From the NCBI GenBank assembly GCA_963837155.1, contig CAWIMB010000002.1:3286001-3350000 (forward strand): a DNA stretch of 64,000 bases, read 5' to 3'. The position numbers and the translations under genes were made by a program. This document shows positions 7,974 through 16,341 of this stretch, piece after piece. Every line of letters starts with the position of its first letter. Position 1 is the first letter of the stretch. The notes below the pieces were generated by a model. It saw only the letters and a program-made list of their open reading frames with translations. It did no database searches and was not told where the DNA came from. The stretch is from DASQHW01 sp963837155 (lineage in GTDB: Bacteria; Actinomycetota; Acidimicrobiia; IMCC26256; PALSA-610).

Positions 7974-9093
7974 CGCGGCGGGAGACAGTCTGATCCACGG
8001 CTGCGCCTGCGAGCAGGAGGCGAGCGGTGACGTCGGAGGCGAGCAGGCGGCCGCGCCGCGTGAGGACGATGCGTCCGTCTCGCTCGTCGCACATCCCGCA
8101 CGCGCGCAGCTCGGCGATGCACGACGATGCCGCGAGCGCGAAGCGGGCGCCCTCGCGGGTGCGCAATGCCAAGGAGAACGCTTCCTCGGCCCGGTGGTCG
8201 GGGGTGAGCTCCTCGCTGCCCGCCTCGGGCTCGTCACCGTGGCCGATCGCGGCGATGAACCGCTCGGGCGTGCGCACGTTCCACCAGCGCCGTCCGTGCG
8301 TGTGGCCGTGTGCGGCGCATCCGATCCCCAAGTACTCGCCCTCGTGCCAGTACAAGAGATTGTGACGGCACGCCTCGCCCGGCCGCGCCCAGTTCGAGAC
8401 CTCGTACCACTCGAAGCCCGCCCCGGAGAGCACGTCGTCGGCCAGCGCGTAGGCATCGGCCTGGAGGTCGTCGTCGGGCGCCGGACGCGAACCCGCGGCG
8501 ACTTGCCGGCCGAGCGCCGTCGCGGGCTCGACAGTGAGTGCGTACGCACTGACGTGCTCGACACCCAGCGCAATGACACCGTCCAGCGATCGGCGCCAGT
8601 CGTCGAGCGACTCGCCCTCGGTGCCGTAGATCACATCGACACTGAGGCGCGCGAACCCGGCCTCCCGGGCGAGCCTGATCGCGCGTTCGACGTTGGCGGG
8701 GTCGTGTGTCCGGCCGAGACTCTTGAGCACGTGCGGCACCATCGACTGCACACCGAAGCTCAACCGGTTCACGCCGGCATGCGCGTACGTGGCGAGCTTG
8801 TGCGCATCGACGCTGTCGGGGTTGCACTCGACGGTGATCTCCGCGTCCGTCGTGCGGTCGATCGCGCCGAGCACCCGCCCGAGGTGTTCCGCGGGCAGCA
8901 GCGACGGTGTGCCGCCGCCGAAGAACACGCTGCTGGCCGGGCGCCGCTCTTTGGCCTGACGGCGTTCGAGATCAGTGACACACGCTTCGACGTAGTCATC
9001 GATCAGATGGGCTCGGTCGGTCCATGTCGCGAAGTCGCAGTAGTCGCACCGATGCGCGCAGAACGGCACATGGACGTACACCCCGAAACTCAT
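7960..9093 (-). CDS. hemW: Radical SAM heme chaperone HemW (oxygen-independent coproporphyrinogen oxidase-like)
   Basis: HemW is a radical SAM protein that binds heme and inserts it into respiratory proteins. The cluster motif CAHRCDYC lies near residue 14, after VYVHVPFC. FFGGGTPSLLP and ECNPDSVDAHKL are typical of the family, and YEVSNWARPG and NLLYWHEGEYLGIGCAAHG mark the HemW branch. The ATG at 9093 gives 377 residues. The 3' end overlaps the CIRCE operator of the next gene hrcA. Confidence 0.94.
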   Translation of the reverse strand: MSFGVYVHVPFCAHRCDYCDFATWTDRAHLIDDYVEACVTDLERRQAKERRPASSVFFGGGTPSLLPAEHLGRVLGAIDRTTDAEITVECNPDSVDAHKLATYAHAGVNRLSFGVQSMVPHVLKSLGRTHDPANVERAIRLAREAGFARLSVDVIYGTEGESLDDWRRSLDGVIALGVEHVSAYALTVEPATALGRQVAAGSRPAPDDDLQADAYALADDVLSGAGFEWYEVSNWARPGEACRHNLLYWHEGEYLGIGCAAHGHTHGRRWWNVRTPERFIAAIGHGDEPEAGSEELTPDHRAEEAFSLALRTREGARFALAASSCIAELRACGMCDERDGRIVLTRRGRLLASDVTARLLLAGAAVDQTVSRRAGTR

Positions 9094-9130
9094 CGCGCCA
9101 TCCTCGCGCGCGTCAGGTACGCCCTCGGTC

Positions 9131-9889
9131 TCAGGTGACGGCCGCGGTGGCGTACATCGGTTGCGTCGACGACACGACGCCGGGTGCCTGTTCGACGGTG
9201 AGCCCGAAACCGTGCACGTCGCCGCTCGTGTGGAAACCGACCGTGCCCGGCGAGGAGCCGAGCACACCTGCCGAGATCGCGACCGGCTTGTCAGCGGAGC
9301 CGCTGAGTGCCCAGAGCTGGTATGTGCGGTCCGATGGCAGCGGCGACATCGCGTCGTTCTTCAAATATCCGGTGCCGTCGGGGAGAAGAACGATACGCGC
9401 GACTGCGGGCCCGTTCGACGGCGCGAGTGCGACTTCACGTGCGCCCGTTTGCGTCGAGGCCTTGTCGAACGCGGCGGCGAGATTGCTCGGGGAGCTCGTG
9501 TCGCGGCCGCGCAGGACAATGACCTGCGCCGCCAACACGACGATGGCGATGGCCGCGACGGCCGCGAGCACGCCGGCGACGCGGGGCGAGAGGACGCGTC
9601 GCTCACGCGGCCGGAACGACGTCACGACGCGTGGTTCGTCCTCGAGTTGCGAAGAGATGCGATCCCACAGCTCCGCTGGTGCACTCACGTCGTAGACCGG
9701 CGCGAGCGCGAGCGAAGCTGCACTTTCACGCAGCTCGTCGACCTCGTCGCGTGCCAGCGGATTGACCGCGAGGTACTCGTCCACGCGATCGCGCTCGTCG
9801 GAATCGAGGGCGTCGAGCGCGTAGGCGCCGAGCAGTGCGTCGAGCTCGGGATCGTTCCCGCTCGGACGGTTCACCGAGGGAGGGTTCAT
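9131..9889 (-). CDS. RskA-type anti-sigma factor
   Basis: The protein has a cytoplasmic helical anti-sigma domain (about 1-80, with LLGAYALDALDSDERDRVDEYL), one membrane helix (about 102-125), and an extracytoplasmic RskA domain with YQLWALSGSADKPVAISAGVL. It would hold the adjacent sigma factor inactive until regulated proteolysis. Its ATG overlaps the sigma gene stop by 4 bp, so the pair should be made in fixed ratio. The HxxxCxxC zinc motif of ZAS anti-sigmas is absent, as is usual for RskA types. Confidence 0.9.
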   Translation of the reverse strand: MNPPSVNRPSGNDPELDALLGAYALDALDSDERDRVDEYLAVNPLARDEVDELRESAASLALAPVYDVSAPAELWDRISSQLEDEPRVVTSFRPRERRVLSPRVAGVLAAVAAIAIVVLAAQVIVLRGRDTSSPSNLAAAFDKASTQTGAREVALAPSNGPAVARIVLLPDGTGYLKNDAMSPLPSDRTYQLWALSGSADKPVAISAGVLGSSPGTVGFHTSGDVHGFGLTVEQAPGVVSSTQPMYATAAVT

Positions 9890-10536
9890 CCGTTTACCCC
9901 TTCGTCGATGAGCGCGGCGCGGAGGCGCAACAACCCGGATCGGATACGGCTTTTCACGGTACCCTCCGGCTGCTCGAGCAGCACCGCAACCTCTCGGTAC
10001 GTGTGCCCGCTGAAGTACGCAAGCTCGATCGCCTGCCGCTCGCCGTCCGAGAGCGACGCGAGGGCGCGGCGTACCGCTTCTCCCTCGGTGAGCTCGAGCA
10101 CGGCGCGCTCGAGATCGTCGTCGATCGTCGGACTGCGAAAGGCGTCACGTTCCTCGCGTGCGCGTCGCGTGGTCTCGGCACGGAGCAAGTCGACCGACTT
10201 CCCGTGTACCTGTGAACAAAGCCAGGAGCGCATCGATCCCCGGTCCGGGTCGAAGCGCGTGGGCTCGTGCCACAGCCGGAGAAAGATTTCCTGCACCACT
10301 TCTTCGGCGAGCACGCGATCGGCGAGAACCCGCCGGGCGAGCGCCAGGCACGGGCCCCCGTGCCGGCTGTACAGCTGAGCAAGGGCGAGCTGTTCGCCCT
10401 CGAGGACGGCGCGCGCGAGCGTGGCATCGTCAGCTGTACGGAGCTGCGCGTCCGACAGTCTGAGGGAGCCTCGAGGGCCGCTTCGCACGGCCGGTGTTCG
10501 GAGCGGACCTGGTCGGCGGATGACGTAGCTTCTCAT
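9886..10536 (-). CDS. ECF sigma factor (SigK-like)
   Basis: Region 2 is visible as YSRHGGPCLALARRVLADRV, VVQEIFLRLWHEPTRFDPDRG and SMRSWL. Region 4 is SLSDGERQAIELAYFSGHTYREVA followed by EGTVKSRIRSGLLRLR. The pairing with an RskA-type anti-sigma fits the SigK/SigM-like ECF groups. The ATG at 10536 leaves only 3 bp to the divergent acyl-CoA dehydrogenase start, so a GTG at 10488 (200 residues) may be the real start. Neither has a convincing ribosome site. Confidence 0.88.
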   Translation of the reverse strand: MRSYVIRRPGPLRTPAVRSGPRGSLRLSDAQLRTADDATLARAVLEGEQLALAQLYSRHGGPCLALARRVLADRVLAEEVVQEIFLRLWHEPTRFDPDRGSMRSWLCSQVHGKSVDLLRAETTRRAREERDAFRSPTIDDDLERAVLELTEGEAVRRALASLSDGERQAIELAYFSGHTYREVAVLLEQPEGTVKSRIRSGLLRLRAALIDEGVNG

Positions 10537-10539
10537 CTC

Positions 10540-11661
10540 ATGGGGGACGGTCCGCGAGCGGGAGCTGCGTTGCGTGCGTTCGTCGCCGAGCACGCGCCGG
10601 ACGGCGTCTACCCACCCGACTGGAGCCGGCGGCTCGCGGACGCCGGATACGTGGCGCCCCACTGGCCCCGTCCCTGGGGACTCGACGCGTCCCCGGACGA
10701 GCAGCTCGCGATCGACGAGGTGATGCGCGAGCTGCGGGTGCCGCGTCCCGTGAATCCCATCGGCATCGGGTGGGCCGGACCGACGCTCTTGGTCGCCGGG
10801 TCCGACGAGCAGCGCGCGCAGTGGCTCCCCGGGATCCTCGATGGCTCGGAGATCTGGTGCCAGCTCTTCAGTGAGCCGGGCGCGGGCAGCGACCTGGCCG
10901 GGCTCTCGACCCAAGCGGTGCGCGACGGCGACGAATTCGTCGTCAACGGCCAGAAGGTGTGGACGACGCTCGCCCACATGTCGCGCTTCGGCATCCTGCT
11001 CGCCCGCACCGATCCCGACGCCGAGGAACACCTGGGCATCACATATTTCGTCGTCGACATGCGCACCTCCGGCATCGAGGTCCGCCCGCTCGTGCAGATG
11101 ACCGGGACCCACGAGTTCAACGAGGTGTTCTTCACGGACGTTCGTGTGCCCGCCGCGAACGTGGTCGGCGTCGAACACGACGGCTGGCGGCTCGCGAAGG
11201 TGACGCTCGGCAACGAACGCGTGTCGTTGTCGGGTGAAGGCGCGCTCTGGGGACGCGGGCCCACCGCCACCGATGTCGTCGCGCTGGTGCGCGCGCACGG
11301 CGGCACACGCGACGCGCTGCTTCGACAACGACTCGCGCAGCTCTACGCCGAATCCGAAGTATTGCGGCTGATCCGTCTTCGCACGGTGTCGGCCCGAGTG
11401 CGCGGCCTCGAGCCGGGTCCCGAGGCATCCGTACGCAAGGCACTCTCCGACGAGCACGGCCAGCACGTGATGGCGATGGCGAAGGACCTGACGGGCACGT
11501 ACGGGATGCTCGACGATCGGGGTCCGTACGGCGAACCCGACCGCGGCGACTGGAACTACGGATACCTCTACTCCCGTGCGCTGACGATCGGCGGTGGAAC
11601 GAGCGAGGTACAACGCAACATCTTGGGAGAGAAAGTGCTCGGGTTGCCGCGTGACGCCTGA
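10540..11661 (+). CDS. Acyl-CoA dehydrogenase family protein
   Basis: This is an FAD-dependent acyl-CoA dehydrogenase. Characteristic blocks are CQLFSEPGAGSDLAGL, VVNGQKVWTTLAH, ITYFVVDMRTSGIEVRPL, FTDVRVPAANVVG, and the C-terminal IGGGTSEVQRNILGEKVLGLPR. From the ATG at 10540 it has 373 residues, slightly short at the N-terminus for the family. No electron-transfer flavoprotein or thiolase genes are adjacent, so the substrate is unknown. The next gene starts inside its last codons, which suggests cotranscription. Confidence 0.92.
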   Translation: MGDGPRAGAALRAFVAEHAPDGVYPPDWSRRLADAGYVAPHWPRPWGLDASPDEQLAIDEVMRELRVPRPVNPIGIGWAGPTLLVAGSDEQRAQWLPGILDGSEIWCQLFSEPGAGSDLAGLSTQAVRDGDEFVVNGQKVWTTLAHMSRFGILLARTDPDAEEHLGITYFVVDMRTSGIEVRPLVQMTGTHEFNEVFFTDVRVPAANVVGVEHDGWRLAKVTLGNERVSLSGEGALWGRGPTATDVVALVRAHGGTRDALLRQRLAQLYAESEVLRLIRLRTVSARVRGLEPGPEASVRKALSDEHGQHVMAMAKDLTGTYGMLDDRGPYGEPDRGDWNYGYLYSRALTIGGGTSEVQRNILGEKVLGLPRDA

Positions 11662-12088
11662 CGCGACGGTCGCCGAGCTCAGTGCCCCCCTGCGCGCATG
11701 GCTGGCGTCGGACGTGCACGAGGTCGACGGCTGGGCCGAGGATCTCCCGATCGACGATTTGCACTGTCACCCCGACCTCGTCGAACGCCTGACACAGCTG
11801 TCGCGGCCGGTGCGCGGCACACGTCGCGTGTGGATCGACGGCTGCCCAGTCGTGCACCACCCGTCGGGCGCGCCGATCGCGTGTGCCACCGGCACGAGCC
11901 GTCTCGTCGTCCGGTCGGCGGAGCCACCCGGTGCACTCGTTTCGAGATGGCTCACGCCCGGACTCGACGCCGAATGGGTGGACCTCGATCCTTGGGCCGC
12001 CGACGTCACGTTTACCCGTGCGCTCGAGCTGCTGCGCACGCACGTCCGTCGCGCGTACGACCTCGCGGAGGCGGGCGCGTGGCCCTGA
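11651..12088 (+). CDS. Uncharacterized protein (145 aa), coupled to acyl-CoA dehydrogenase and PAP2 genes
   Basis: I do not recognise this protein with confidence. From a GTG at 11651, which overlaps the previous gene, it encodes a soluble protein with no signal peptide or membrane helix. Notable pieces are DLPIDDLHCHPDLVERL, a VVHHPSGAPIACATG stretch and a C-terminal helix TRALELLRTHVRRAYDLAE. The HCHPDL start and the closing helix faintly resemble the luciferase-associated DUF5519 group, but this is weak. Its 3' end overlaps the following PAP2 gene by 10 bp. Confidence 0.65.
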   Translation: MTPDATVAELSAPLRAWLASDVHEVDGWAEDLPIDDLHCHPDLVERLTQLSRPVRGTRRVWIDGCPVVHHPSGAPIACATGTSRLVVRSAEPPGALVSRWLTPGLDAEWVDLDPWAADVTFTRALELLRTHVRRAYDLAEAGAWP

Positions 12089-12909
12089 CGTGGATCTCTT
12101 GGCATGCGGCGGTCGAGGCGAGTGCCGTCGTCGGTGCGGTCGGCGTCGCGGGAAGCATTGCGACCCGTCGCTGGCTCGCGGGCGCGGCCGCGTTCGCACG
12201 GGAGCTCGCGATCGTCCTCGTGCTCTACGCGATGTGGCGCGTGGTCGGCACGGTCTCGGTTCTGAAGGTCGATGGCGCGATACGTGCCGGTGAGCACATC
12301 TGGGACGTCGAACGTGCGCTGCACCTTCCCAACGAGCGCGGCTTGCAGCATCTCTTCCTGAAGAGCGATGGGCTCATTCAGGCGTGCAACGTCTACTACG
12401 CCAGCGTCCACATTCCTTCGATGCTGGTGTTCTTGCCGTGGTTGTGGTTCCGGCATCGAGACCAATATCCGCCTGTACGCAACGTCATCGCCCTCAGCAC
12501 ACTCTGGTGCCTTGCGATCCAGCTGATCCCGGTGGCGCCGCCCCGCTTGGTCCCGTCCTTGCACGTGCTCGACACACCCACATTGTTCGGCCAGACCGTG
12601 TACCCGTCATTCGGGAAGTCCGGCCCGGCGCAACTCTCCGCCATGCCGTCCGTGCACGTCGCGTGGGCGGTCATCATCGGCGTGGTCATCGTGCTCGTCA
12701 GTACCAACCGATGGCGATGGATCGCGCTGGCGCATCCCGTCGTCACGTCGATCGTCGTCGTCGTGACCGGCAATCACTACTGGCTCGACGGCGTGGTGGC
12801 GATTGGCGTTGTCGCGGTGGCGGTGGTTTTCGAGAGGTGGGCTCGGGGTGTGATTACTCGCCGGCTGGCGGCCCGGCCGGCCCGCACACCTGCGCGTGTA
12901 CCTGTTTGA
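12079..12909 (+). CDS. PAP2-family membrane phosphatase/phosphotransferase
   Basis: This 276-residue membrane protein begins at a GTG at 12079. It has about six hydrophobic segments and the PAP2/acid-phosphatase core: MPSVHVAW (second motif) and GNHYWLDG (third motif), with catalytic histidines in both. It resembles the inositolphosphotransferase (Aur1/Ipt1-like) branch found in actinobacteria. Lipid phosphate or phosphodiester substrates are likely, with catalysis on the outer face. The 3' end overlaps the convergent DUF1003 gene by 56 bp. Confidence 0.85.
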   Translation: MALTWISWHAAVEASAVVGAVGVAGSIATRRWLAGAAAFARELAIVLVLYAMWRVVGTVSVLKVDGAIRAGEHIWDVERALHLPNERGLQHLFLKSDGLIQACNVYYASVHIPSMLVFLPWLWFRHRDQYPPVRNVIALSTLWCLAIQLIPVAPPRLVPSLHVLDTPTLFGQTVYPSFGKSGPAQLSAMPSVHVAWAVIIGVVIVLVSTNRWRWIALAHPVVTSIVVVVTGNHYWLDGVVAIGVVAVAVVFERWARGVITRRLAARPARTPARVPV

Positions 12910-13268
12910 GCAGGTCGTGGATCGCCCGCGTGACCTCGGTGTTCATCTTGAGTTCGGTTTCCTCTTCCATGAAGTCGTGATCGGCCTTCGCCTGCTGGAA
13001 CGCGGCCTGCCGGTTCTGGCCGATCAGCACGAATGTGGAGAGGAAGATCGCCTCGAGTGAGACGATCAGCGTCAGCGTCGGCCACGGACTCTGCTCGAAC
13101 ACCAGCATCCATATCGCGAACGCGACCGCGTGGATATACACGAAAATTCATGGAGCCCGCGAACGCGGTGATCGCGTCGGCGACCCGCAGCTGCGTGTCA
13201 CGGGCGCGTTTCTCCCTCTGCTTCACGACGACGGGGTGGTGTCGCCCATGGGTCTCGAGCGTCGGCAT
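12854..13268 (-). CDS. DUF1003 family membrane protein (frameshifted)
   Basis: DUF1003 proteins are short two-helix membrane proteins of unknown function. The N-terminal part reads RVADAITAFAGSMNF and the rest VYIHAVAFAIWMLVFEQ, then VSLEAIFLSTFVLIGQNRQA, the family's hallmark. The halves are in different frames. Removing one base from the 4-base run at 13143-13146 joins them exactly as GSMNFVYIHAVAF. The ATG at 13268 follows GGGAGGT by 8 nt. The C-terminus ends in a helical tail. Confidence 0.85.
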
Positions 13269-13323
13269 CAGTTCGGACCTCCCGGTCACCGGCGAACACG
13301 CAGTATCAAACTATTCTCGCAGC

Positions 13324-13926
13324 GTGCTGCGATGGATCGTCTGTGCATCGTGCGCCCTTGCACTCGTCGCCGGGTGCAGTAGCGGGAGCAGCAAGGGAGG
13401 ACTGACACCGGTCAGTGGCGGCGCGAGCCCGCTCGCCGAGCTCGTGGTCGCACCCCCGAAAGCGTTCGCGCAGTCGGTCGAGTCCGACGCGCACAACGGC
13501 GCGTTGACTCCGCAGCAGTTCGACGACTACATCGGCGCCGCCAATGCATCGAAGAAGACCCACCTCGTACACGCGTACCAGGCGACGTATGACAGCGTCG
13601 GCAATGAGGATTCGTCGATCCTCGTCGTTGTTGCCGAGCTGAAGTCCGAGGCCGACGCGGCCAAGTTCAAGAACATGACGCGCCACTCGGGGCCGTTCAA
13701 GTCCACGCGTGCCGATCCTCTGGTTCGCCCGACGGTCAGCACCCTCGCCGGCGTGCCGGGTGGCACGTTGATCGAACCGAAGAAGCGCGACGACGACGGC
13801 ATCTTCGACCACGCCGCCGTTGCCGCCCGCGGGACGCATGTGATGTTCATCGATCTCATCACGACTCGCAGCGGACGCTTCCCGGTGCTTGCAGAGCTCG
13901 CTCGGAAGCAGTACACCCGCCTGTAA
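13324..13926 (+). CDS. Putative lipoprotein of unknown function
   Basis: From the GTG at 13324 the protein starts with a short basic and hydrophobic leader and the lipobox LVAGC, predicting diacylglyceryl modification and membrane anchoring outside the cell. The mature part (about 180 residues) has no enzyme motif I recognise. It contains TPQQFDDYIGAANASKKTHLV and VVVAELKSEADAAKFKNM, and looks like a compact alpha/beta domain. It stands alone between the DUF1003 and DUF1028 genes, divergent from the former. Confidence 0.75.
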   Translation: MLRWIVCASCALALVAGCSSGSSKGGLTPVSGGASPLAELVVAPPKAFAQSVESDAHNGALTPQQFDDYIGAANASKKTHLVHAYQATYDSVGNEDSSILVVVAELKSEADAAKFKNMTRHSGPFKSTRADPLVRPTVSTLAGVPGGTLIEPKKRDDDGIFDHAAVAARGTHVMFIDLITTRSGRFPVLAELARKQYTRL

Positions 13927-13940
13927 CCAGCGGATGGCGA

Positions 13941-14840
13941 TCAGGCCTTCAACAGCGACTCGATGTTGACGTCGGGCGGGAGTGTCAGCAAGCCCTTGGC
14001 CGCGAAGCTGCGGATGATCGTCTCCCATGACGGGCGCGCGGCCACGAGCTGACGAGTCACGCCCAGGGCCTCGTCGATGCGGCCGCAGAAGGCCAGCGCT
14101 CCCGCGCGCACGAAGCGCAGATTCTCGTCGTCGGGGAGGATGAGGAGTGCGGCGTCGACTTGGCGCAGCGCGTCCTCGGGCCGGCCGCCGAACAACGCGT
14201 CGGTTGCGTCGCCGAATCCGCGAAAAGCGGTGGCGACACGCGTCAGACGACGCAGCTCGTCGAGCGGCTGCGGATGGTCGTCGACCCGCAGATTGATCTT
14301 TGGGATCGCGTGGTCGTCGTCGTTGCGTTGACCGTCGACCACCAGCAGTGCGGCGGACATGCGGCCACGCGCATCGCCACCGGCGTCCTCGCCGGCGTAC
14401 AACGCGCGGACGAGACGATCGCCGAGTTCGCCCTGAGAATGTTCGAACGCTTCGGCCATCGCGGGCCATACCGCGGCGCTCGCCATCATGTTTGCCTGCA
14501 CCGCGTACCCGTCGCCGACGTAGTGACCCGCGTGCTCGATGCAGAGCTCGCCGGTGAACGCATCGGCCGTCCCGGTTGCGTCGATGACACCGACCTGACG
14601 GAGCGGCGCGGCCGCGTCCTTCTCGCATGCATCGGCGAGCGCGCCGGCTGCCGTCAAGCCGTTCGCCAACGCGTCGAGGCAACGCCATCCGTACGCCGCC
14701 TCCGCCATCGCCTGCGTGGCAACGGCACCCACACCTGCCTGCGCCCACGGAACGATCGAACCCACCGCGAACATGCACGTCTGCACCGCGACGCCGAGGT
14801 CACCGGTCTCGGGATCGCGCGCAACAATTGAATATGTCAT
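13941..14840 (-). CDS. DUF1028 family protein with C-terminal helical-repeat domain
   Basis: The N-terminal about 200 residues are DUF1028, an Ntn-hydrolase-like fold: MTYSIVARDPETGDLGVAVQ, AGVGAVATQAMAEAAYG and GELGDRLVRALYAGEDAGGD are conserved blocks. The C-terminal about 90 residues form TPR-like helices (FGGRPEDALRQVDAALLILPDDENLRFVRAGALAFCGRIDEALG). The start is the ATG at 14840. The function of the family is not established; an amidohydrolase-type reaction is plausible from the fold. It is divergent from the HAD gene with only 27 bp between starts. Confidence 0.85.
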   Translation of the reverse strand: MTYSIVARDPETGDLGVAVQTCMFAVGSIVPWAQAGVGAVATQAMAEAAYGWRCLDALANGLTAAGALADACEKDAAAPLRQVGVIDATGTADAFTGELCIEHAGHYVGDGYAVQANMMASAAVWPAMAEAFEHSQGELGDRLVRALYAGEDAGGDARGRMSAALLVVDGQRNDDDHAIPKINLRVDDHPQPLDELRRLTRVATAFRGFGDATDALFGGRPEDALRQVDAALLILPDDENLRFVRAGALAFCGRIDEALGVTRQLVAARPSWETIIRSFAAKGLLTLPPDVNIESLLKA

Positions 14841-14867
14841 GCGTCTGAGTGTGACTAGGGTCCGGTC

Positions 14868-15542
14868 GTGCTGCAACCGTCACCCTTAAGAGCCGTGCTG
14901 TTTGACTGGCGCTTGACGCTTGTGCACGATCCACCGGACGAGTGGTGGGTGTCGACCGCGCTCGAGCGGGCGGGGCGAGCCGCCGACGAGAGTGCGGTCG
15001 CTGCGTGGTGCGACGCGTTGCGTCGAGCAGCGTCGTTGCCGGAGGTCGCGGCTGGCGAGCTCGATTGCGATTGTTCTGCGACCGCGCATCGCGACTGGTC
15101 GCTGATGTACTTCCGGCTCGCCGGGCTGGATGACGAGTTGGCCGAGAGCCTGTACGCGCTCGACTTCGACCCGGCCTCGCATCCTTTTTATCCCGACACC
15201 GAACCGGTGTTGCGGGCGCTGCGCGGGCGCGGTTGCCGAATGGCAGTCGTCTCCGACATCCACGTCGACTTACGGCCCGAGTTCGCGGCCGCGGAGCTCG
15301 ATCAGTACATCGACGCGTTTGTGCTGTCGTTCGAACACGGTGTGCAGAAACCGGGTCGTGAGATCTTCGAGATCGCGTTGCGCGAATTGGAGGTGACGGC
15401 GGAGGAAGCGTTGATGGTCGGCGATCGTGCGTCGCACGACGGCGGTGGAGTCGCCGCGGGCATCACAACGCTCTTGCTCCCGGCCGTCGCGTCCGCCGAC
15501 CGTGAGGTCGGCCTCGCCCGCGTCCTCGCGCTCGTCGGTTGA
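14868..15542 (+). CDS. HAD-superfamily hydrolase-like protein, atypical motif I
   Basis: The fold is a HAD subfamily IA protein of 224 residues: motif I at about 13 (LFDWRLTLV), a helical cap, motif II MAVVSDIHVDLRP, motif III lysine in VQKPGREIFEIAL, and motif IV MVGDRASHDGGGV. Motif I normally has Asp-x-Asp; here the second position is Arg, so the usual general acid/base is missing. It may be a weak phosphatase, use another chemistry, or be a binding protein. The GTG at 14868 is the best start. Its last codons are duplicated downstream. Confidence 0.82.
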   Translation: MLQPSPLRAVLFDWRLTLVHDPPDEWWVSTALERAGRAADESAVAAWCDALRRAASLPEVAAGELDCDCSATAHRDWSLMYFRLAGLDDELAESLYALDFDPASHPFYPDTEPVLRALRGRGCRMAVVSDIHVDLRPEFAAAELDQYIDAFVLSFEHGVQKPGREIFEIALRELEVTAEEALMVGDRASHDGGGVAAGITTLLLPAVASADREVGLARVLALVG

Positions 15543-15566
15543 AGCGTCGCAACCCGCCGGTACACT
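15539..15566 (+). promoter_or_regulatory. Candidate promoter, copy 1
   Basis: TTGAAG (15539-15544) and TACACT (15561-15566) are 16 bp apart and resemble -35 and -10 hexamers. The -35 overlaps the HAD gene stop codon. The arrangement precedes the 81-residue small protein gene and is repeated with 15-bp spacing in the duplicated unit. Between promoter and gene lies a perfect hairpin (GGAGCCG / CGGCTCC, 15580-15600). Confidence 0.5.
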
Positions 15567-15631
15567 CTGGACACGCCTCGGAGCCGGGCACCACGGCTCC
15601 CGGAACGACACCGTTGAACCGAGAGGCGAAG

Positions 15632-15877
15632 ATGACCGTCGACGAGCGAGGACGACACCAGCTCTTTGTGAAGCTGGAAGAGGTGATTGGGGCCGAGGAG
15701 GCCACGACGCTTATGGAGCACTTGCCGCCCGGCGGCTACACCGAGCTGGCGACAAAGCAGGACCTCGAAGCGCTCAAACACGAGCTCCTCGCGAAGATCA
15801 GCCAGGAAACGCGCGTCATCGTCTTCGCGCTCGTCGCCGTGGTCGTCAGCATCTCCAGCGTCGCCCTGTTCCGATAG
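15632..15877 (+). CDS. Small tail-anchored membrane protein (81 aa), tandem copy 1
   Basis: The ATG at 15632 follows GAGAGGCG. The protein is a helical, charged N-terminal part (HQLFVKLEEVIGAEEATTLM, TKQDLEALKHELLAKI) followed by a single C-terminal membrane helix ending ISSVALFR. This layout resembles CCDC90/DUF1640-like coiled-coil membrane proteins, but the match is only in architecture. A partly decayed copy lies about 400 bp downstream. Function unknown. Confidence 0.75.
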   Translation: MTVDERGRHQLFVKLEEVIGAEEATTLMEHLPPGGYTELATKQDLEALKHELLAKISQETRVIVFALVAVVVSISSVALFR

Positions 15878-15954
15878 CGCGACGCGCTGCTTCATACATC
15901 CAATGCTCCGCCGACAGTCCCGTCTGCCTTCGCCCGCGTCCTCGCGCTCGTCGG

Positions 15955-15981
15955 TTGAAGCGTCGCGCGCCGCCGTACACT
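15955..15981 (+). promoter_or_regulatory. Candidate promoter, copy 2
   Basis: The same TTGAAG and TACACT pair occurs here with a 15-bp spacer, carried over with about 35 bp of the end of the HAD gene in the duplication. It is followed almost at once by the second copy of the small protein, so a transcript would have a very short leader or none. Confidence 0.4.
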
Positions 15982-15988
15982 CTGCACC

Positions 15989-16240
15989 GTCGATGAGCGA
16001 GCCCGCCATCAACTGTTCGTACCTCTCGAGCAGGTGCTCGGTGAAGAGGAAGCGGTCACGCTGATGGAAATACTGCCGCCGGTTCACCATGGGGAGATGG
16101 TGACAAAGGACTACCTCGACGGACGGCTTGCCGCGATAGAGGATCGACTGACCGCGAGGATGAGCCAACAAACAAGAACCGTTGTGTTCTCGCTCGTTGC
16201 GGTCGTCGTGAGCATGTCGAGCGTCGCGTTGTTCCGATAG
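15989..16240 (+). pseudogene. Small tail-anchored membrane protein, tandem copy 2 (start codon lost)
   Basis: The reading frame opens VDERARHQLFVPLEQVLGEE, clearly the counterpart of copy 1, and ends with the same membrane helix (VVFSLVAVVVSMSSVALFR). The about 60 bp that hold the leader hairpin, ribosome site and ATG in copy 1 are missing, so no start codon precedes VDER. An in-frame GTG at 16034 could start a 68-residue version. The membrane helix is well conserved while the coiled region has diverged (LDGRLAAIEDRLTARM), so some selection is possible. Confidence 0.65.
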
Positions 16241-16265
16241 CGCGGCGGACGCCGTCGTTCACCTC

Positions 16266-16308
16266 CATTGCTCCGCTACCACCGGATACCGACGGCAACG
16301 GAGCAATG
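16266..16308. terminator. Inverted repeat between convergent genes
   Basis: CATTGCTCCG (16266-16275) and CGGAGCAATG (16299-16308) are perfect 10-base arms around a 23-base loop. It lies between the end of the small membrane protein copy 2 and the end of the convergent gene at 16342, where a bidirectional terminator is expected. There is no T-tract, so an intrinsic terminator is not proven. Confidence 0.5.
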
Positions 16309-16341
16309 AACGATCGTTCTCGGTCCCTCCGACGTGCCCAT

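Noticed and set aside
10537..11613. A 359-residue N-terminal extension of the sigma factor
   Set aside because: It is antisense to the well-supported acyl-CoA dehydrogenase and shows no sigma-factor similarity.
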